Of a stretch of 64,000 nucleotides of DNA, positions 22,901 through 35,154 are shown piece after piece; the stretch's first letter is position 1; every line of letters begins with the position of its first letter. This stretch comes from Cristatella mucedo. Its lineage: Eukaryota > Bryozoa > Phylactolaemata > Cristatellidae. The notes under the pieces were generated by a model. It did no database searches. It was given only the letters and a program-made list of their open reading frames with translations, and was not told the origin of the DNA. Location: contig WPIO01000035.1 of NCBI GenBank assembly GCA_009760855.2, positions 1,210,501 through 1,274,500 of the forward strand. Direction: 5' to 3'. A program made the translations under genes and the position numbers.

Positions 22901-25900
22901 TTGTGCATTCATGGCCCGATGGATGGGCGATGGCTGCGTTCTAACAATCTATCTGCGGCTATGGGGCTTTCCGGCACAGAAGGAGAGGCAAGAAGAAATT
23001 AAGTCAAAACAGTCCTTTCCAAGTGCCCACATTTAATCCACTGCTCTAGCTAACCAAAAACGAGGGGCTAGCATTAAGGACAGCCCGTGTACCTCGAATC
23101 AGGCACAACTCTCGGCAGCCAAAGCTGCCGGTCACGACAAGGTCTCAGCACAGCCGAAGCTCTACCTCGCACAGTGCAGCTGGGCCATTGCGCTGTCCGC
23201 TACCCCCCCCCCATGCAGCCGCCTTGGCAGGGCAGGGCTAAAACAACATCATCCGAGTGCACGCACGCCCTCTACCTCCTTTCCACCATCGCGACCATAT
23301 CCGCTCTCCTTGTAACCGCCGAATCCAGCAGCTGCGTCGAACAGATTGTGACAGTTGATCCACACGGTACCGGCTTTGACAGAGAGAGCCACCTCCAGCG
23401 CAAGACTGACATTCTCGGTCCACACGCTTGCTGCCAGACCGTAGCACGTGTTGTTAGCCAGGGCTATGCTCTCTTTTGCTGTCCTAAATGGCAACGCCAC
23501 GGCCACAGGTCCGAAGATCTACGAGCAGGAAGGTAACCTGCGTTAGACCTCGCAGCGGTGCACTGAATTGGGCAGGCATCCAAGCAGGGGAACGGACTGT
23601 CACAGCATCACCACGAAATAGCAGCAAGTAGCATCCTCCCCAGCCAGGAAGCCTGCTGGACAAGGGACCCCGGCAGCTGCTGTGTTGCTGGAGGCTGCTG
23701 CACTGTCGGCTCGGTCCACTTGCCTCCTCCTGCACCACTTTGGACACGGTCTGCACGCCAGTGATCAGTGTGGGCGGGTAGTAGAACCCGCGTGCTGGCT
23801 TGTTGAAAGGTGCTTGATAAACCTTTTTAAAAAAAAAAGGTGTAAAAACGAGCAGGTGAAACCGCGACGCACCCGAAGGTTGGCACGGGCAGCCATCGGC
23901 CCTGCCTCGTTCTGAATATCAGGCCACGCAGGCAAGCAGAGCCGGAGCCGCCGGAGCCTGGTTTGAAACATGTGAGGCAACTCTGTTAGGCAACCCATCG
24001 CCCAGCTGCCACCAACAGCTGGGCGGCTCCACTTGAACGTTTGTGCAAACCAAACAGCAGTGCCGAGCGATAAAGAGCAGCCGGCCAGCAGGGTGGGCAG
24101 GGCGCAAACAAGACTACTTTAACGTCACCGGCAGCCAAGCAAGTCGATTAAACGACAGCGAGTAAATTAAGCTTCCAGTTACAGGCACGTGGCCTCGGTT
24201 CAGTGCAGCAGAACAGCAGCATAGCAAAGTAGCTGAAGCTAAAAAAAAGGAGGGGAGGGACTACAAAGCGCTGAGTAAACACTCTGGCAGCGCCAGAGCC
24301 GGCATAATGTGGCAGCACATGCAGCAGGGGTAGCAGGGGCAAGACGCTCGACCAGCAAGCGGTTGCAGGCAGAAAGGGCTGGTCTATGACCACTAGTCGG
24401 CCTGCACACACTCCCCACTGACCTGCGCGCCCTCGGCTTCGGCGCTCAGCACGTAGTCGGTCACGGTCTGCAGCTGAGAGGCATCAACGAGTGGACCCAT
24501 GTCTGCCGTCTTGTCCATGCTGTCGCCCACCTTGAAGTGTGTCAGCCGTTCCTTCAGCTTGCCTACGAACCTTTCGAAAATGGTCTCCTGAATCAGCAGC
24601 TTCGAGCCAGCGCTGCAAACCTACATCGAAGGCAGGCAACTGTCATTAGCTGCGTTGAAAGTGTAACACTCAACCCCCCCCCGAGGATGAAATTGCCCAA
24701 AACGGAAAACCGTGGAGGCTAGTCCAGCACAGTCTAGTCTAGCATGCACAGCTAGCAGCACAGTCTAGCATGCACAGCTAGTCCAGCAGTTGGCACAGCT
24801 GTGCATGCCAAAACCAAAGATCCCCCACTGCCACTCCTTGTTGTCTGTTATGATTTGACAGCAACAGGCAAAGTTATACCGGTAAGACATCCAAGAAACG
24901 CCCAAGAGGCGTGTCGGCTGGCTACTGAGGCATCAACCAGCAGCCCAAGCAGGTGGTGAGCTTCACGGGTCGAGCAGGTGGGGGATAAAACAGCCAGTCC
25001 ATTTACAACGGTCGGCACACAGTTAATGACTCTGGTCTGCTAGCCACTGGTTTTTGTTATCATCCACCATATTGTCAGACAAGCAAGCACCAGCAGCCAG
25101 AACCAGCACAGTACATCGAAGCGCAGTACAGTATTTGGGTTGGTGTGTGAGAAATGCGCCCGGAGATATAAACAACAGCACATGTTTCCACTGGCAGAAG
25201 AGCATCCTCGGAGCTCTCGGTCGATGCTGCTTCGAAGAAATGAAAAAGGACCTAGCTCTGGTTCTATGCCTGCCCACGGCCTGACGCAAGCCAGCAAAAA
25301 GAAAAACGTCTTGCAAGCAGCAGCACAACACCTTGGAAGCGCCTGTCGGATAGCACCTCACCAAGCTGACACTCAGCCTCGACCCGGATCCAGGGAATGC
25401 AGCTAAGTTAAAAACAGCCACCGATAGATAGCATAAGCGGCATGCCGATTAGCAGCAGAGGACAAGATAGCGGGTAAGTGAGACTAGAGGTTTGCCTACC
25501 AAAGACAATGTTTGCTTTATGAAGGGGCATCTTCAGCCCTTAAAGTTGATGATGCATGGCTATAGCGAGTAGCAGATTCTTAAGGACCGGCAGAAGCTGC
25601 AAGGAGCAGTCTACGTGACAAGCTGGGGCTGTTCAAGGAAGGGCAGTTCAAGGCAGGGGGGTGTTCAAAGCAAGGAGTGTTCAAGGCAGGGGGGTGTTCA
25701 AGGCAGGGGGAGTTCAAGGCAAGGGGAGTTCAAGGCAGGGGGAGTTCAAGACGCAGCATCAAGACGCAGGTGACAAGGCGAGTCTGCGCTACCTATGGCC
25801 GGCTGCACCAGCTGAGTCTGAGTAGCTGAGAAACGATGATGTCAGTTCGTGGCTTATCACCAACACAGGGCAGTGGCAAGCAGCCGAGATAGCTGCCAGC

Positions 25901-28900
25901 CCCGTAGGACCAAAGCTGCTTGCTCTGATTCTTTCTGCCTTCTAGCACATCGAATTCTCTACACTCCGTTGGTGCATGTATCCTTGAAATCGACACATGG
26001 ATGGCAGCAAACTTTCTCAAATTGAATGGCAACAAAACCAGCTTACTAGTTATGGGAAAACCAAATGTGACTCAGAAATTGGAAAACTGAACACTCAAAT
26101 TCGGCTCTAATAGCATTTCCAGCTGCATCTGCAGAAATCTACATGTCCTGTTTCGAAGTGATCTTTCGCTAGATGGCCATATCAGCTTCACGGTCAGCTC
26201 TGCCTACTTTAAGCTATGCTACAGTGCTAAAATTCGGGTTTTTGCTTTGATAGGTATACTTCATCCAACTTGGTCCATGCATTTGTGACATCCCGGCCCC
26301 ACATCTGTAAATCACTGCAGGCTGGCCTATTAGCCTGGTAAGTTTTGGTAACCCTTGTCAAGCGAGCACGCTTCACACTAAGGTAGATGACGTCGACCCG
26401 TCACGAGAACAAATTCGAATTAAAGGGTTAACCACTCGAAGAATGCAAACAGCATTTCGCAGTACGTCGGTGCCAAACAGAGAGCTCCGGCCGAACTGCT
26501 CCCCCCTCGCTATCCTCCTCTACCGCACAAACGTACACTTGCAGCCAGATTGGATCGATGTGCATTCGGCAAAAAAATGCTTTTTATGCTGCATAGGCAC
26601 TGCACGCATGCATGCTCTCACCTGTCCCTGGTTGAACCAGATGGCATTCACCACACCTTCCACTGCGCTGTCGACGTCGCAGGTGTCAAAAACTATGAAT
26701 GGCGATTTGCCACCGAGCTCGAGCGAGAGCTTCTTGCCACTTCCGGCGGTTAGCCGTCGAAGGGTCTTGCCCACCTGAACATCCGTGCGAGCCACGTGCT
26801 CTTGCCAGTGCACATACTGACAGAGCACGAAAGGGAAGAACGAGCGGCAGCAGCGGCATGCCGTTGCCAGGCAACAAATGCAGGCTGAGAGATCATAAGT
26901 CAGTCAATACCTGCCATCTCAACTCCTCTGCACGAGCACAACAAGCCACTGACGCAGCAGCCTCGCAGATCGAATTGAAATCTGCTGTCAATGTGAGTAG
27001 GTAATGCGTGCAGTAGTAGCAGTCTCGATCACAGTCTGTCTCTCTTCCTGACTTTGTTCGTCTGATCTTTCTGTTCATCTGTCTCTCTGTCAATTGCGCC
27101 ACTATCTGTACTATTTCTGTCTCTCACCTTTTGCCTAGCTACCTTGTCACATTCTACGCAGCAGTGGCTAGCAAGCCCGTCTACAAACTAGCTGGCCAAG
27201 CTGCTAGCCAGCGGTGAGCCAGAGAAGGAAGTACAGCGTTGGCCACTTGCTCAAGGCAGCATGCCAACAGGCGGTATAGCTTGTGAGGATGTGCCCGCCG
27301 GTCGAACACGAGCCACTTTCCCATCCCACCCCCTCGCTGCCGCGAGGCAGGGCTCATTCGACGGCTCGCATAGCACCCACCGGTGTCGATCCGGTGAAGG
27401 CCACTTTGTCGATTCCGTCATGCCCGGCCAGAAGGCTGCCGAACTCACCGCTGCCGGTCACAACATTAAGGACACCGGGCGGCAGGCCGGCCTCAGCGCA
27501 GAGCTCGGCGAACAGCAAGGCCGTCAGCGACGTGTAGCTGGCCGGCTTGAGCACGACCGTGTTGCCCATGGCCAGTGCAGGGCACACCTTCCACAACATC
27601 AACATGAGTGGGAAGTTCCACGGCACAATAGCGCCGACGACTCCTGCAGCCACGAATGACGGCCGGCATCAGACAGAGGGGGGAATAGGAGGATGAGAAA
27701 GAGGAGGAGGCATCGGGGTGCACGGCAAGCTCACGTGCACGCCATTGCAACCCAGCAAGTTCGAAAGTTGACCACCTGCCACCAGCACTCTTAACGAACT
27801 GACGCATGCATGCACGTACCGACAGACTTCCAGCCAGCCATCTCTGTGTCGACGAGCTGGGCCCAGCCAGCATAGTGGTACAGGTGGCGGATGACGATGG
27901 GAATGTCAATGTCTCGACTCTCGCGAATCGTCTTGCCATTGTCAAGGCTCTCAAGAATGCTGATCAGGCGTGCATGCTTCTGCACGTGCCGTGCTATGCT
28001 GCGATAGCGGAAATGAGATAAAATTGCAAGAGAGAAAAACAAGATTGGTTAAGATTGCCAGCAAGAGGTAAACAAGACTGATAAAAAGGCTGGACCTGGC
28101 GAGGAGGTAAGCAGCTAGCATTCAGACCTCTGGCATCAGATGTCATGGTTTGTAGACTTGGACTAAGTTTCTATGCAGCCGACATTTAGCCGACTTCCTG
28201 ACTACTCCAGTGCGCTCTCGCACCAACGAATACTCAGCAGCCAGTCAACTCGCCTTCCCTAGTACTAAACTGATCTTTTGCCGTGATCGAGCCTTCAGCT
28301 CGTATGTCTCAACTAGCGACGCTCCTGTTCCAGTCAACTTTCTTATCACTCGCCCCTCCCATGAACGTGTCCCTTTTCTTCAGGTAGGCTTTTCGAGCTT
28401 TCCTTTATATGATTCAATGCTTGCTACTAGCCATAAGTCTTGCTAACCGGTTCCATGAGAGTGTCTTAATGCTTGCATTAGCATCCTGGCCCTAAGCATG
28501 ACACTTACTTGCTTTTGCATGCTTGCTTCAATGCACGTCACGAACCCTTGGATACTGATTCGCTTGCATTTACTTTTAAAGCACCTGGATAGAGATCAAG
28601 GTATCTTATTTATCACGGCAAATCATACCTCTCTGAGGATATCTCCCTTCAGCCCGGTGGAACAGAGGCTGTCTCTACTCATTGTGGAGTTTTTATTCCA
28701 CCGTCAGTGAACTCGGCACTCACCTATCTCTGCTATCACCACCTCGGCACACACACCACCAACACCACAATAGCACCTCCGGAGCTAAGCAGGCGCTTTA
28801 AAAATCCGGCTGCGCTGATTCGCTGACTTCTATGCATACACACCCACGTGCACACACATACACATGCATGCAACAACACCAGTATCACTTTGCCATTGAT

Positions 28901-31900
28901 GTCGTCAACCTCACCTGTACATGTGCCTAGCCCTTGCATGTGGTGAAAGCTGGCTCCACTTCTGATGAGCAGCTCTGGCAGAAGACACGGCCAAGTCCAC
29001 ATCTTCTTTCTCACCTCGTATGGTCGTTGCTAGCACATCACCTGGAAGAGCATCACTACATTGACACAGGTGCGTGACAAAGCGGGGCAGTTTGTAGGCA
29101 TCACCTGGTACTTTGCAGTGGACCGGAACTGAGAAGCTTTTCTTTAGACCGAGCCACACCAGTGCTCGTACCAAGAATGCCCTGTCCCTGTCATACATAG
29201 CACGCTTGCACGGCGTTTGCAAGGCAACCACCAGACTCCATCGCAGGCTAAGAGGTGAGCGAGCTAACAAGAGCAACTGAAAGCTAAACTGATGTCTCCG
29301 ACAAGTTCTCTCGAGCACGGACACTGGCTGTAAGGAGCGAGACATTGCTTGATACCAAGAGACCCATCAGAGAGGCATGCTACGCTCACCCAGCAGTGAG
29401 GCCTCCATGCCTACAGCCGGACACAGCAACCGAATGCAGCCGTGTTGAAATGGTGGCCGGGTAGCATGCTCAGCTCAGGCAAAATGAGGGCCGAACATGC
29501 GAAATGGCGGAGCAATCGCTCGACGGACAATGCACAGAAATTCTTAAATAGGGAATAGAAATGATGCAATCAATTGATCCACCACATGGCTGACAAGGAA
29601 AAATCAATGGCAATTCGGAGGAGAAATAATGAAAGCTGATGCCGAGCAGCTGAACAAGATCACGAGATCAAGCACAAAGAGGGAGAGATCTATGCATTAG
29701 AGCTTCGAGATATTTCGGTTTGCATGTAGCGATCCAGAGCCAAGCAGTGGGCATAACTTCATAGTCGGTGATCAGTGGCTATATAAGAGACCCAGCATCG
29801 AGCAAAAATGTGAGGTTGGAGCTGCAAACGTAACAACACGGCAGTAACCAGCCTAGCTATGGATGGCTCTTGTATTTAACAGGATTTTGTGAGAATGCCT
29901 CGACATTTTTGCAAGCCAAGCAGTAGTGAATGCTGACAGTAATACCAAGACTGGGTGAGATAGCTTATAAAAAGCCAAAATGCAGATATTAACTATAGTC
30001 ATGATGACAAAACAAATTATAAAAAAGAGCAATGAGTGACATATTGCCTGTGTATGTAATCGGCAAGTGTTTGCTATACATGCAGACACACAAAAGTCAT
30101 ATGCAACAAGCATGTAGATAACTGCATGTGAATATGCACGACTGCAAACCGACAAACGAATGCGGTTAAAAACCGGTTTTCCAGTTGAATTGGATATTAA
30201 TGTAAACCAGACGTGACCGTCGAGTATGCCATGCTTCACTGATAAATTGAAGGCGACTTCGAGTCACGTCGCCATGGCAGGCTGAGCGAACGGCCCAGAG
30301 TGGCTCCTGCGATATCATTAGCCATGTACATATCGGCTTGGCAGAGAGAGACATGTAGCTCAACAACCGATGGAACGTGCTACATGCATAGGGGAGAAGG
30401 ACGAAAATAATGGCCAACATAGGCTAAAAGTTCGTCTCCCTCAAAACCTACGACGGCTGTACCTAGAGTGGCCTGATTGTGAGGTTCGCCACCCCGAAAA
30501 AGTCCTGGTTGCTAGCAAGCGAGCTGAACCCCCATCAGTTACCCATTGACCCATGGATGCAAGCAGCCATCGCGAGAAACTGTGACCATCTGTGCCGTTG
30601 GCCTCCCGGCATTCAACCATTCGGAGGAAGAGCTGTCATGCTCTTCACAATCGCTCTCATAGCACAGCAAAGGAGTTGACATTGAGAGACTTCGGGCACA
30701 GCTGAGGGGCATGTATTCAGTCTTAATGGAACAAGTTATATGAACATGACAAATAAAAGCCCCTTAAACAATAAGGTAGAGCCCTAGCATATAGATAGCC
30801 TTAACAAACAACCTTCAGCAGAACCTAGTCCCAGATGTCAACCTACCCGGTCGAAGTCTGTCCTTACCAACTATAATAATAATTAAGCACTTGATAAAGC
30901 GCCCTTAGAGAACTCAATCTCTTTCTAGGCGCTTTACATTTTCTGCAAAGGGAACGCGATTGAATGGTGAGTAATATCAAGCAACAGCACATGCCATGTC
31001 GTTCAAATCCAGCATGGGTATGTCACCTGCACTACAAATCTCGGTCCTTGCCAGTCACTCGCCATACTAGGCTCCCCCAACATAGTAAGCGAGCTGCACC
31101 CACAGTTTATGCTAATAACACAGCCTGAGTGCCAAGTGCCAAGCTGTGTTGGGCCATGCTCCGCTAAGCCACCAAAGCGAATCTCCATGCCCCAGTACTC
31201 TCAACCCAGCAGCTAGATAATAGTCTCTCTCAAATTCACACTAGCGATAACATGTCTGCAAGCTTACATGCTAGGCCCACTTACTGAACCATAGTCGAAA
31301 TTGCATGCACGATCACAACAGATGACGAGTACAGTACACTGCCAATGTCCTTGTTCAACCTCCGAAAAACAGAGGCAAAAAGAGAGGAACAGACATCTAC
31401 AGAATTTCGTCATGTGGCATAAGTTCTGAAAGATAACAGAAAAATAAGAGAACAAAATCCCATGGACGCTCACATCTTTAACTGAAGCGATCAATCATAA
31501 CAAGGAGGCCTCTACTGGCGCTTTCCTGATGCTCAGGGCTGGCAATCAGCCATAGATGCTCACCAGTAGATGGGTTCTTCGATTCATACGTTTTCCGACC
31601 GTCGGGCTTCACCCAGGCGCCATTAATGAAGTGACCAAATGCATGTTTATGGTCATCTAACCATGCCTGATAAACAAAAGCAAGAACATCTAAGAGTGCT
31701 ACCTGCCAATTAGCCATAAGTGCTGCATCAAAGTACGATCATGTGCCGGTTCCAGAACTGCACAACACGGAGCAACTCAAAGTGCACATCTTCGGGCCAC
31801 AGCATAAAGCAACCAGCAACGTTGCTATAGTAAAGCTTATTCTGACGCTCATACAAAATCTCATACGTCAATACGTAATATTACTGCACAATAAACCATC

Positions 31901-32995
31901 GAGCAATCTAAAATGCAGCAGTCAGACCTCCATCAATATCATGGAAACGATCAGGCATGATTGCAGCTTTCAATCGATGGTTGAAACGAGGCTGAGCACA
32001 GCTTCATACGGCTCAAAATAGTACTAAACCTACATTGACCGCTTAGTTGTTCTCAAGGCAAAAAAAAAGACCGTGCAAATGTCTGGGCACGAGAGAGCCA
32101 GCCACCACGCCTTCATGCCTGTTCAACTTAGTGTGATACTAACATGGAAAAAGTACGTTTTAATAGTATTAGTGCTAGACATTGAATTTTTCAACAACAC
32201 CCACATACTAAGATACTGCGCATATAAATAAAAGTACTGTGACAACAATAGAAGGGCACCCAAGCCAAAACGATCAGCAATCAAGAGTTTGCACATCGTG
32301 CCTCTGTGGCTACTCAGCAACAGCCATAGGCCTTCTAGGAACAAGGTTTACATTGACGCTAGCCGGCGATCGGCTGCTGTAGAGAGCCCGCGACAGCTTT
32401 GCGAAATTTCCGGGTACAAAGATTAGGGTGCAAACAGAGCATCCAATAAGTTCTCGGAAGTCCAAAGTGTAAGATAGTTGGAGCGCACGATCAGTCTAGT
32501 AAGGCAATTGAATTGAAAGAAGTAAATTTAACTGAACCACGCCTCTTACTACACTGACTAACAGACAGCAAGGAATCCCTCTTTCTCTGGCACCCGACTG
32601 GACAACCGAGGTTTGGGACTCCAGAACTTGGGACGTGGGGAGCCCGCAGGGACAATTCCAACAGCGACACAGCTCCACAACCAGCGAATGCACTGCCATT
32701 TATAAAAAAGAACCTAGCGTAACAAATAATATTACATAATATAGCGTAAAATAAATCGCGGGTCAGAGCAATCGTTAGAGAACCCGTGACCCATGCACCC
32801 GCAAAGTAGCCTACTGCTAGCTGGCGTCAACCGCCGCAAGATTGACGCTCGATGACATTGTATAAAACCAAAGGAACACCCTGGTGCGTTTTCGAGCGAT
32901 ACCTTGACGACGTTGTCGGCCTCTGGTGCTGGTCCATACGACATCGACTCGAAAATCGAGGCAACAGAATCAGCGTTCGGTTTCACATCAGCCAT
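16998..32995 (-). CDS. ALDH16A1: Aldehyde dehydrogenase family 16 member A1, complete (14 exons)
   Basis: Coding exons, 5' to 3': 32995-32903, 31666-31564, 29041-28915, 27998-27820, 27643-27381, 26774-26622, 24620-24423, 23822-23724, 23518-23276, 21936-21770, 20758-20588, 19604-19400, 19000-18815, 17297-16998. All phases join, giving 2487 bases and 828 residues (human protein about 800). Residues ~35-500 are an ALDH catalytic domain with PWNFP (N177), LKPAS (K200), LELGGKSP (E274) and GQVCSAGS (C308), so the usual catalytic residues are all present. Residues ~540-828 are the second ALDH-like domain typical of ALDH16 ([56 protein letters not shown]). The family is thought to oxidise aldehydes with NAD where the cysteine is kept. 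Mammalian ALDH16A1 lacks it. Thirteen introns of 176-2522 bp carry transposon debris. Intron 8 is GC-AG. The start is the first in-frame ATG of exon 1 ([13 protein letters not shown]), which aligns with the family N-terminus ([10 protein letters not shown]). Confidence 0.96.
17335..17490 (+). mobile_element. SINE family 2 remnant in ALDH16A1 intron 13
   Basis: It shows AAGGTGCTC, a degraded B box (AGTTTGAGTC), GGCTAAGGCTCTTCTGAG and GAGGCTGCTAAATCAGCTGA, the same order of blocks as the 10.2-kb SINE. The tail is missing. Confidence 0.6.
19221..19352 (-). mobile_element. SINE family 1 copy in ALDH16A1 intron 12
   Basis: On the minus strand it reads TTTGGCCCAGGGTTAATTAC then GGTGCTCGCC, a B box in GGCTCGAGCCCTG, and a tail with GCGCCTGAATAGAGATTAAG and TTCCCTTTGGGC. 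Antisense copies of the same family lie at 55.0, 61.9 and 62.1 kb. Confidence 0.85.
19810..20028 (+). mobile_element. LINE A 3' end in ALDH16A1 intron 11
   Basis: About 220 bases are nearly identical to the last part of the 8-kb and 14-kb LINE A copies, including GCCACTAACCACATTTGCAT, the GTAAAGCGCCTAGAAAGAG hairpin and an (ATT)n tail. It contains 3' UTR only. Confidence 0.92.
20032..20135 (+). mobile_element. Second, older LINE/SINE tail
   Basis: Immediately after the LINE A tail comes AAGTTGTAAAGCACTTGGAT with AGGGTGCTATACAAACGACC and an ATT-rich end. This is the same hairpin design but a diverged copy, so two retroelement tails lie in tandem. Confidence 0.7.
22320..22428 (+). mobile_element. 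Decayed retroelement tail in ALDH16A1 intron 9
   Basis: CCAATGTAAAGTCTCTGACA and GGAAGCACTTTATTATTATC match the LINE A tail layout with many changes. Confidence 0.5.
23519..23723 (-). other. ALDH16A1: GC-AG intron 8 of ALDH16A1
   Basis: The donor reads GAGGAG|GCAAGT and the acceptor CTCGTAG|ATCTTC. Using the nearby GT instead would shift the frame into the next exon. The GC donor restores the conserved junction QEE|IFGPV, so a non-canonical GC-AG intron is the only consistent reading. Confidence 0.85.
24423..24620 (-). CDS. ALDH16A1: ALDH16A1 exon 7, carrying the catalytic cysteine
   Basis: The exon opens directly with V-C-S-A-G-S, so the splice junction falls between GQ and VC. The C corresponds to the nucleophile Cys302 of ALDH1/ALDH2 numbering (residue 308 here). 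Further on it reads [15 protein letters not shown], the conserved block after the nucleophile. The frame is open on both sides. The acceptor is GATGTAG and the donor is CAG|GTCAGT. Confidence 0.95.
25630..25760. repeat. Minisatellite in ALDH16A1 intron 6
   Basis: About eight imperfect copies of a ~16-base unit, GTTCAAGGCAGGGGGA and variants. Confidence 0.85.
25945..26340 (+). mobile_element. LINE A decayed copy in ALDH16A1 intron 6
   Basis: The blocks match the RT thumb region of the 14-kb copy: ACACATGGATGGCAGCAAAC, AGTTATGGGAAAACCAAATG and TGGTCCATGCATTTGTGACA. Frameshifts and stops are throughout. It is truncated at both ends and lies antisense to the host gene. Confidence 0.85.
28240..28612 (+). 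mobile_element. LINE-type C-terminal and tail fragment, intron 3
   Basis: GATCGAGCCTTCAGCTCGTA (DRAFSSY) is followed by a diverged 3' UTR ending in TAAAGCACCTGGATAGAGAT. It resembles LINE A and the SINE 2 tail but is too decayed to assign firmly. Confidence 0.55.
30868..30998 (-). mobile_element. LINE A tail in ALDH16A1 intron 2
   Basis: In reverse complement it shows ATTCAATCGCGTTCCCTTTGC, the GTAAAGCGCCTAGAAAGAG hairpin and an ATT-rich end. The copy is young-looking, 3' end only, and on the same strand as the host gene. The rest of this 2.5-kb intron has no recognised feature. Confidence 0.88.
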
Positions 32996-33207
32996 CGTGC
33001 ACCCACGAGTGCAGACTGTGGAACACACCCCCAGCGCAGACAGCTCGAGCGCCCACAAACTGGATCACCAAATCAACTCTGTCAAAAAAATTTGCGTCGA
33101 TATTTTATTGTACTTCAAATGAAGTCAAATGTACCTTAACCTTCGGAACCACCTGCGAGCGGTCAGAAAGCGTTGCGGAAGTAAGATTCGCCTTGCGGGG
33201 AGAGTAG

Positions 33208-33216
33208 TGGGCGGGG
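33208..33216 (-). promoter_or_regulatory. GC box upstream of ALDH16A1
   Basis: GCCCCGCCC on the minus strand, ~215 bases upstream of the ATG. It is a Sp1-type site in the expected promoter region. There is no TATA box at a convincing distance. Confidence 0.35.
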
Positions 33217-33636
33217 CTTAATAAAACAGCTCACCGTCGAATCATACTACGTAAATACTGTAGGCTACAACTAGCACGCGTATCCTTAAGTAATAATAGT
33301 ATAATATTGTTAATATATTTTTAATGCGCCCTCTGAGAAATGAATCTCTCTCTAGACAGATACTGTATAGAATGCTTAACCATAAGTTTCCGTAAAGATC
33401 CTCATTCTCATTTTTTTTACATGTAGCTGCGAAATTTCTAGCGATTGGTTGCAGATTCAAGTTGGTTATTTTCCGATGTTTATGGAAGGTCGAGGGCATG
33501 ACGCCGGCTTGGCCATTGCGCAAGTAGCGTGTACGCAGGTGGCGTTTACGCAGATTCCCCCAACGAGCTTCAGTTGCTGTAGCAGTTTTGACCACAAGGA
33601 GCGCTAGTGACGCTTCTCCATTTTAGTATCTCCGTT

Positions 33637-33852
33637 ATAATAATAATAATGCACGTGATAAAGCGCCCTCAGAGAACTCAATCTCTTTCTAGGCGCTTTA
33701 CATTTGCTGCAAAGGGAAATGCAATTGAATGGTGAGTAATATCATGCTTGATAAACAAACAACATGAATAACATGGTTAGGGGTGACATGCACAGGGTCA
33801 GCATGCAAATGTGGTTAGTGGCAGCATGCACAGTGTCAGCACGCATAAGCCG
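33637..33852 (-). mobile_element. LINE A 3' end
   Basis: About 215 bases in reverse complement are nearly identical to the tail at 19810-20028, including GCCACTAACCACATTTGCAT and the terminal hairpin followed by (ATT)n. A more diverged tail lies just before it at 33290-33375. Confidence 0.92.
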
Positions 33853-33939
33853 TCGTTTGGTCTGAGCGCTTAATACTGTTTAAAAAGAGCAGGTGCTGCA
33901 ATTAACTTGCTCGGCTAATTGACTCTACGCAAGGATTGG

Positions 33940-34465
33940 TAAATCATCATACGAGTGCGGCCCTTTTAGCCAAACAAGCCTCCGTAGCCCTCGCTTGGCC
34001 GCCCGCTAAGTGATAAGCTAGACTGCCTCTTCGATCGCTTAGCGTTTCCGCAGACGCACGTCCGTGCATTGAAACGTGCGCCTGCTGTCGTTTGATTCGC
34101 GCAGTAGAGAGCCGGCCGAAGCCCAACACCAACCGTTTATTCCCCACACGGAACACTGCCAGGCGCACTACCCTTCTCGCCCTAGACTCGCCCTCCCTCC
34201 GTCCGTCCGCGTTCCGTCCTCGCCCACTCCCTCCCAACCACCAACATATCCCGTGAGTTGGCGGGAGGGCAAAGCCGGTCTGTGGATACACCACAGCCGT
34301 CAGACCGCAGCTGACCGCCTGCCGGTCGCTAGGCCACAGCCACCAGCTGTCAGACCCTGGGGTGGCTCCGGGCACTACCGGCCTGCCTGCACCGGCAGTG
34401 TGCCGGCGAGCCCAGCGATACGAACCATGCAGAGAACCATAAACCACACCTGCTAAATCTCTCCA
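33940..34465. other. GC-rich segment, no supported gene
   Basis: Long overlapping open frames (166 residues minus, 126 residues plus) come from high GC content. Neither shows a domain, signal peptide or flanking splice sites. Confidence 0.35.
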
Positions 34466-34469
34466 GACT

Positions 34470-34680
34470 TGACCGCATTAAAAATAGATACTGAAACCTA
34501 CGGGTTGCATTTATTTTTCGTTTGCCTCTTATATGTGGAGACTCTGTGCAATCTATCACTAAAATATTTACACGCTCTCTATCCAGCATTTGTAGATTGG
34601 CTAGAAAGAGATTTAGTTCTTTTAACGTTCTATGCAAACGTCTTATAAGTATCAATGTTATTATTATTACCATTGATTAC
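34470..34680 (+). mobile_element. Decayed LINE tail
   Basis: CTTGACCGCATTAAAAATAG matches the LINE A coding end. A tail with GGCTAGAAAGAGATTTAGTT and TTATTATTATTACC follows. The middle is strongly rearranged. Confidence 0.55.
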
Positions 34681-35154
34681 CATTTATTATAGTACTCTGA
34701 CTCGTACTAGACCCGTGTGAAAATGTCGCAGGCAAATATCATAGCTGCTAGCTTCGTGGGGCAATAGATAACAAAGACTATAGAGTGTACCAAAAGAAGC
34801 TAAACAGAGCGGATAAAACTACTTGAAATCGTTTCATTGCAATGATTCGCAGCTTTCTGGCCCATCACAAGGCTACACAATATGAGCCCTGCGTCAGTCT
34901 CTCATGAAGAGCCATGCCCAAATGGGATCTGGAATGTCACTCTATTCTATATCCTTGGTCCTCTCCTTGAAAAACTCAATCAGAACATGTAAGCTTATTC
35001 GGAAGTAAAACGAGCGCGTTCCCTGGATGTATTGGACTTTGAACTTCGTTACACCGGGCGGTAAAACGAAAACACAATCGGGGAACTGCTTTTGGGGTCT
35101 TTTTGAGCTTTAATTTTTTCCGATGTCTGAATCATTTTTTGGTTTTCCCATTAC

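Noticed and set aside
33947-34447. 166-residue minus-strand frame, the second longest single frame not in a repeat
   Set aside because: GC-rich composition gives overlapping open frames on both strands. No domain, no signal peptide, no splice support.
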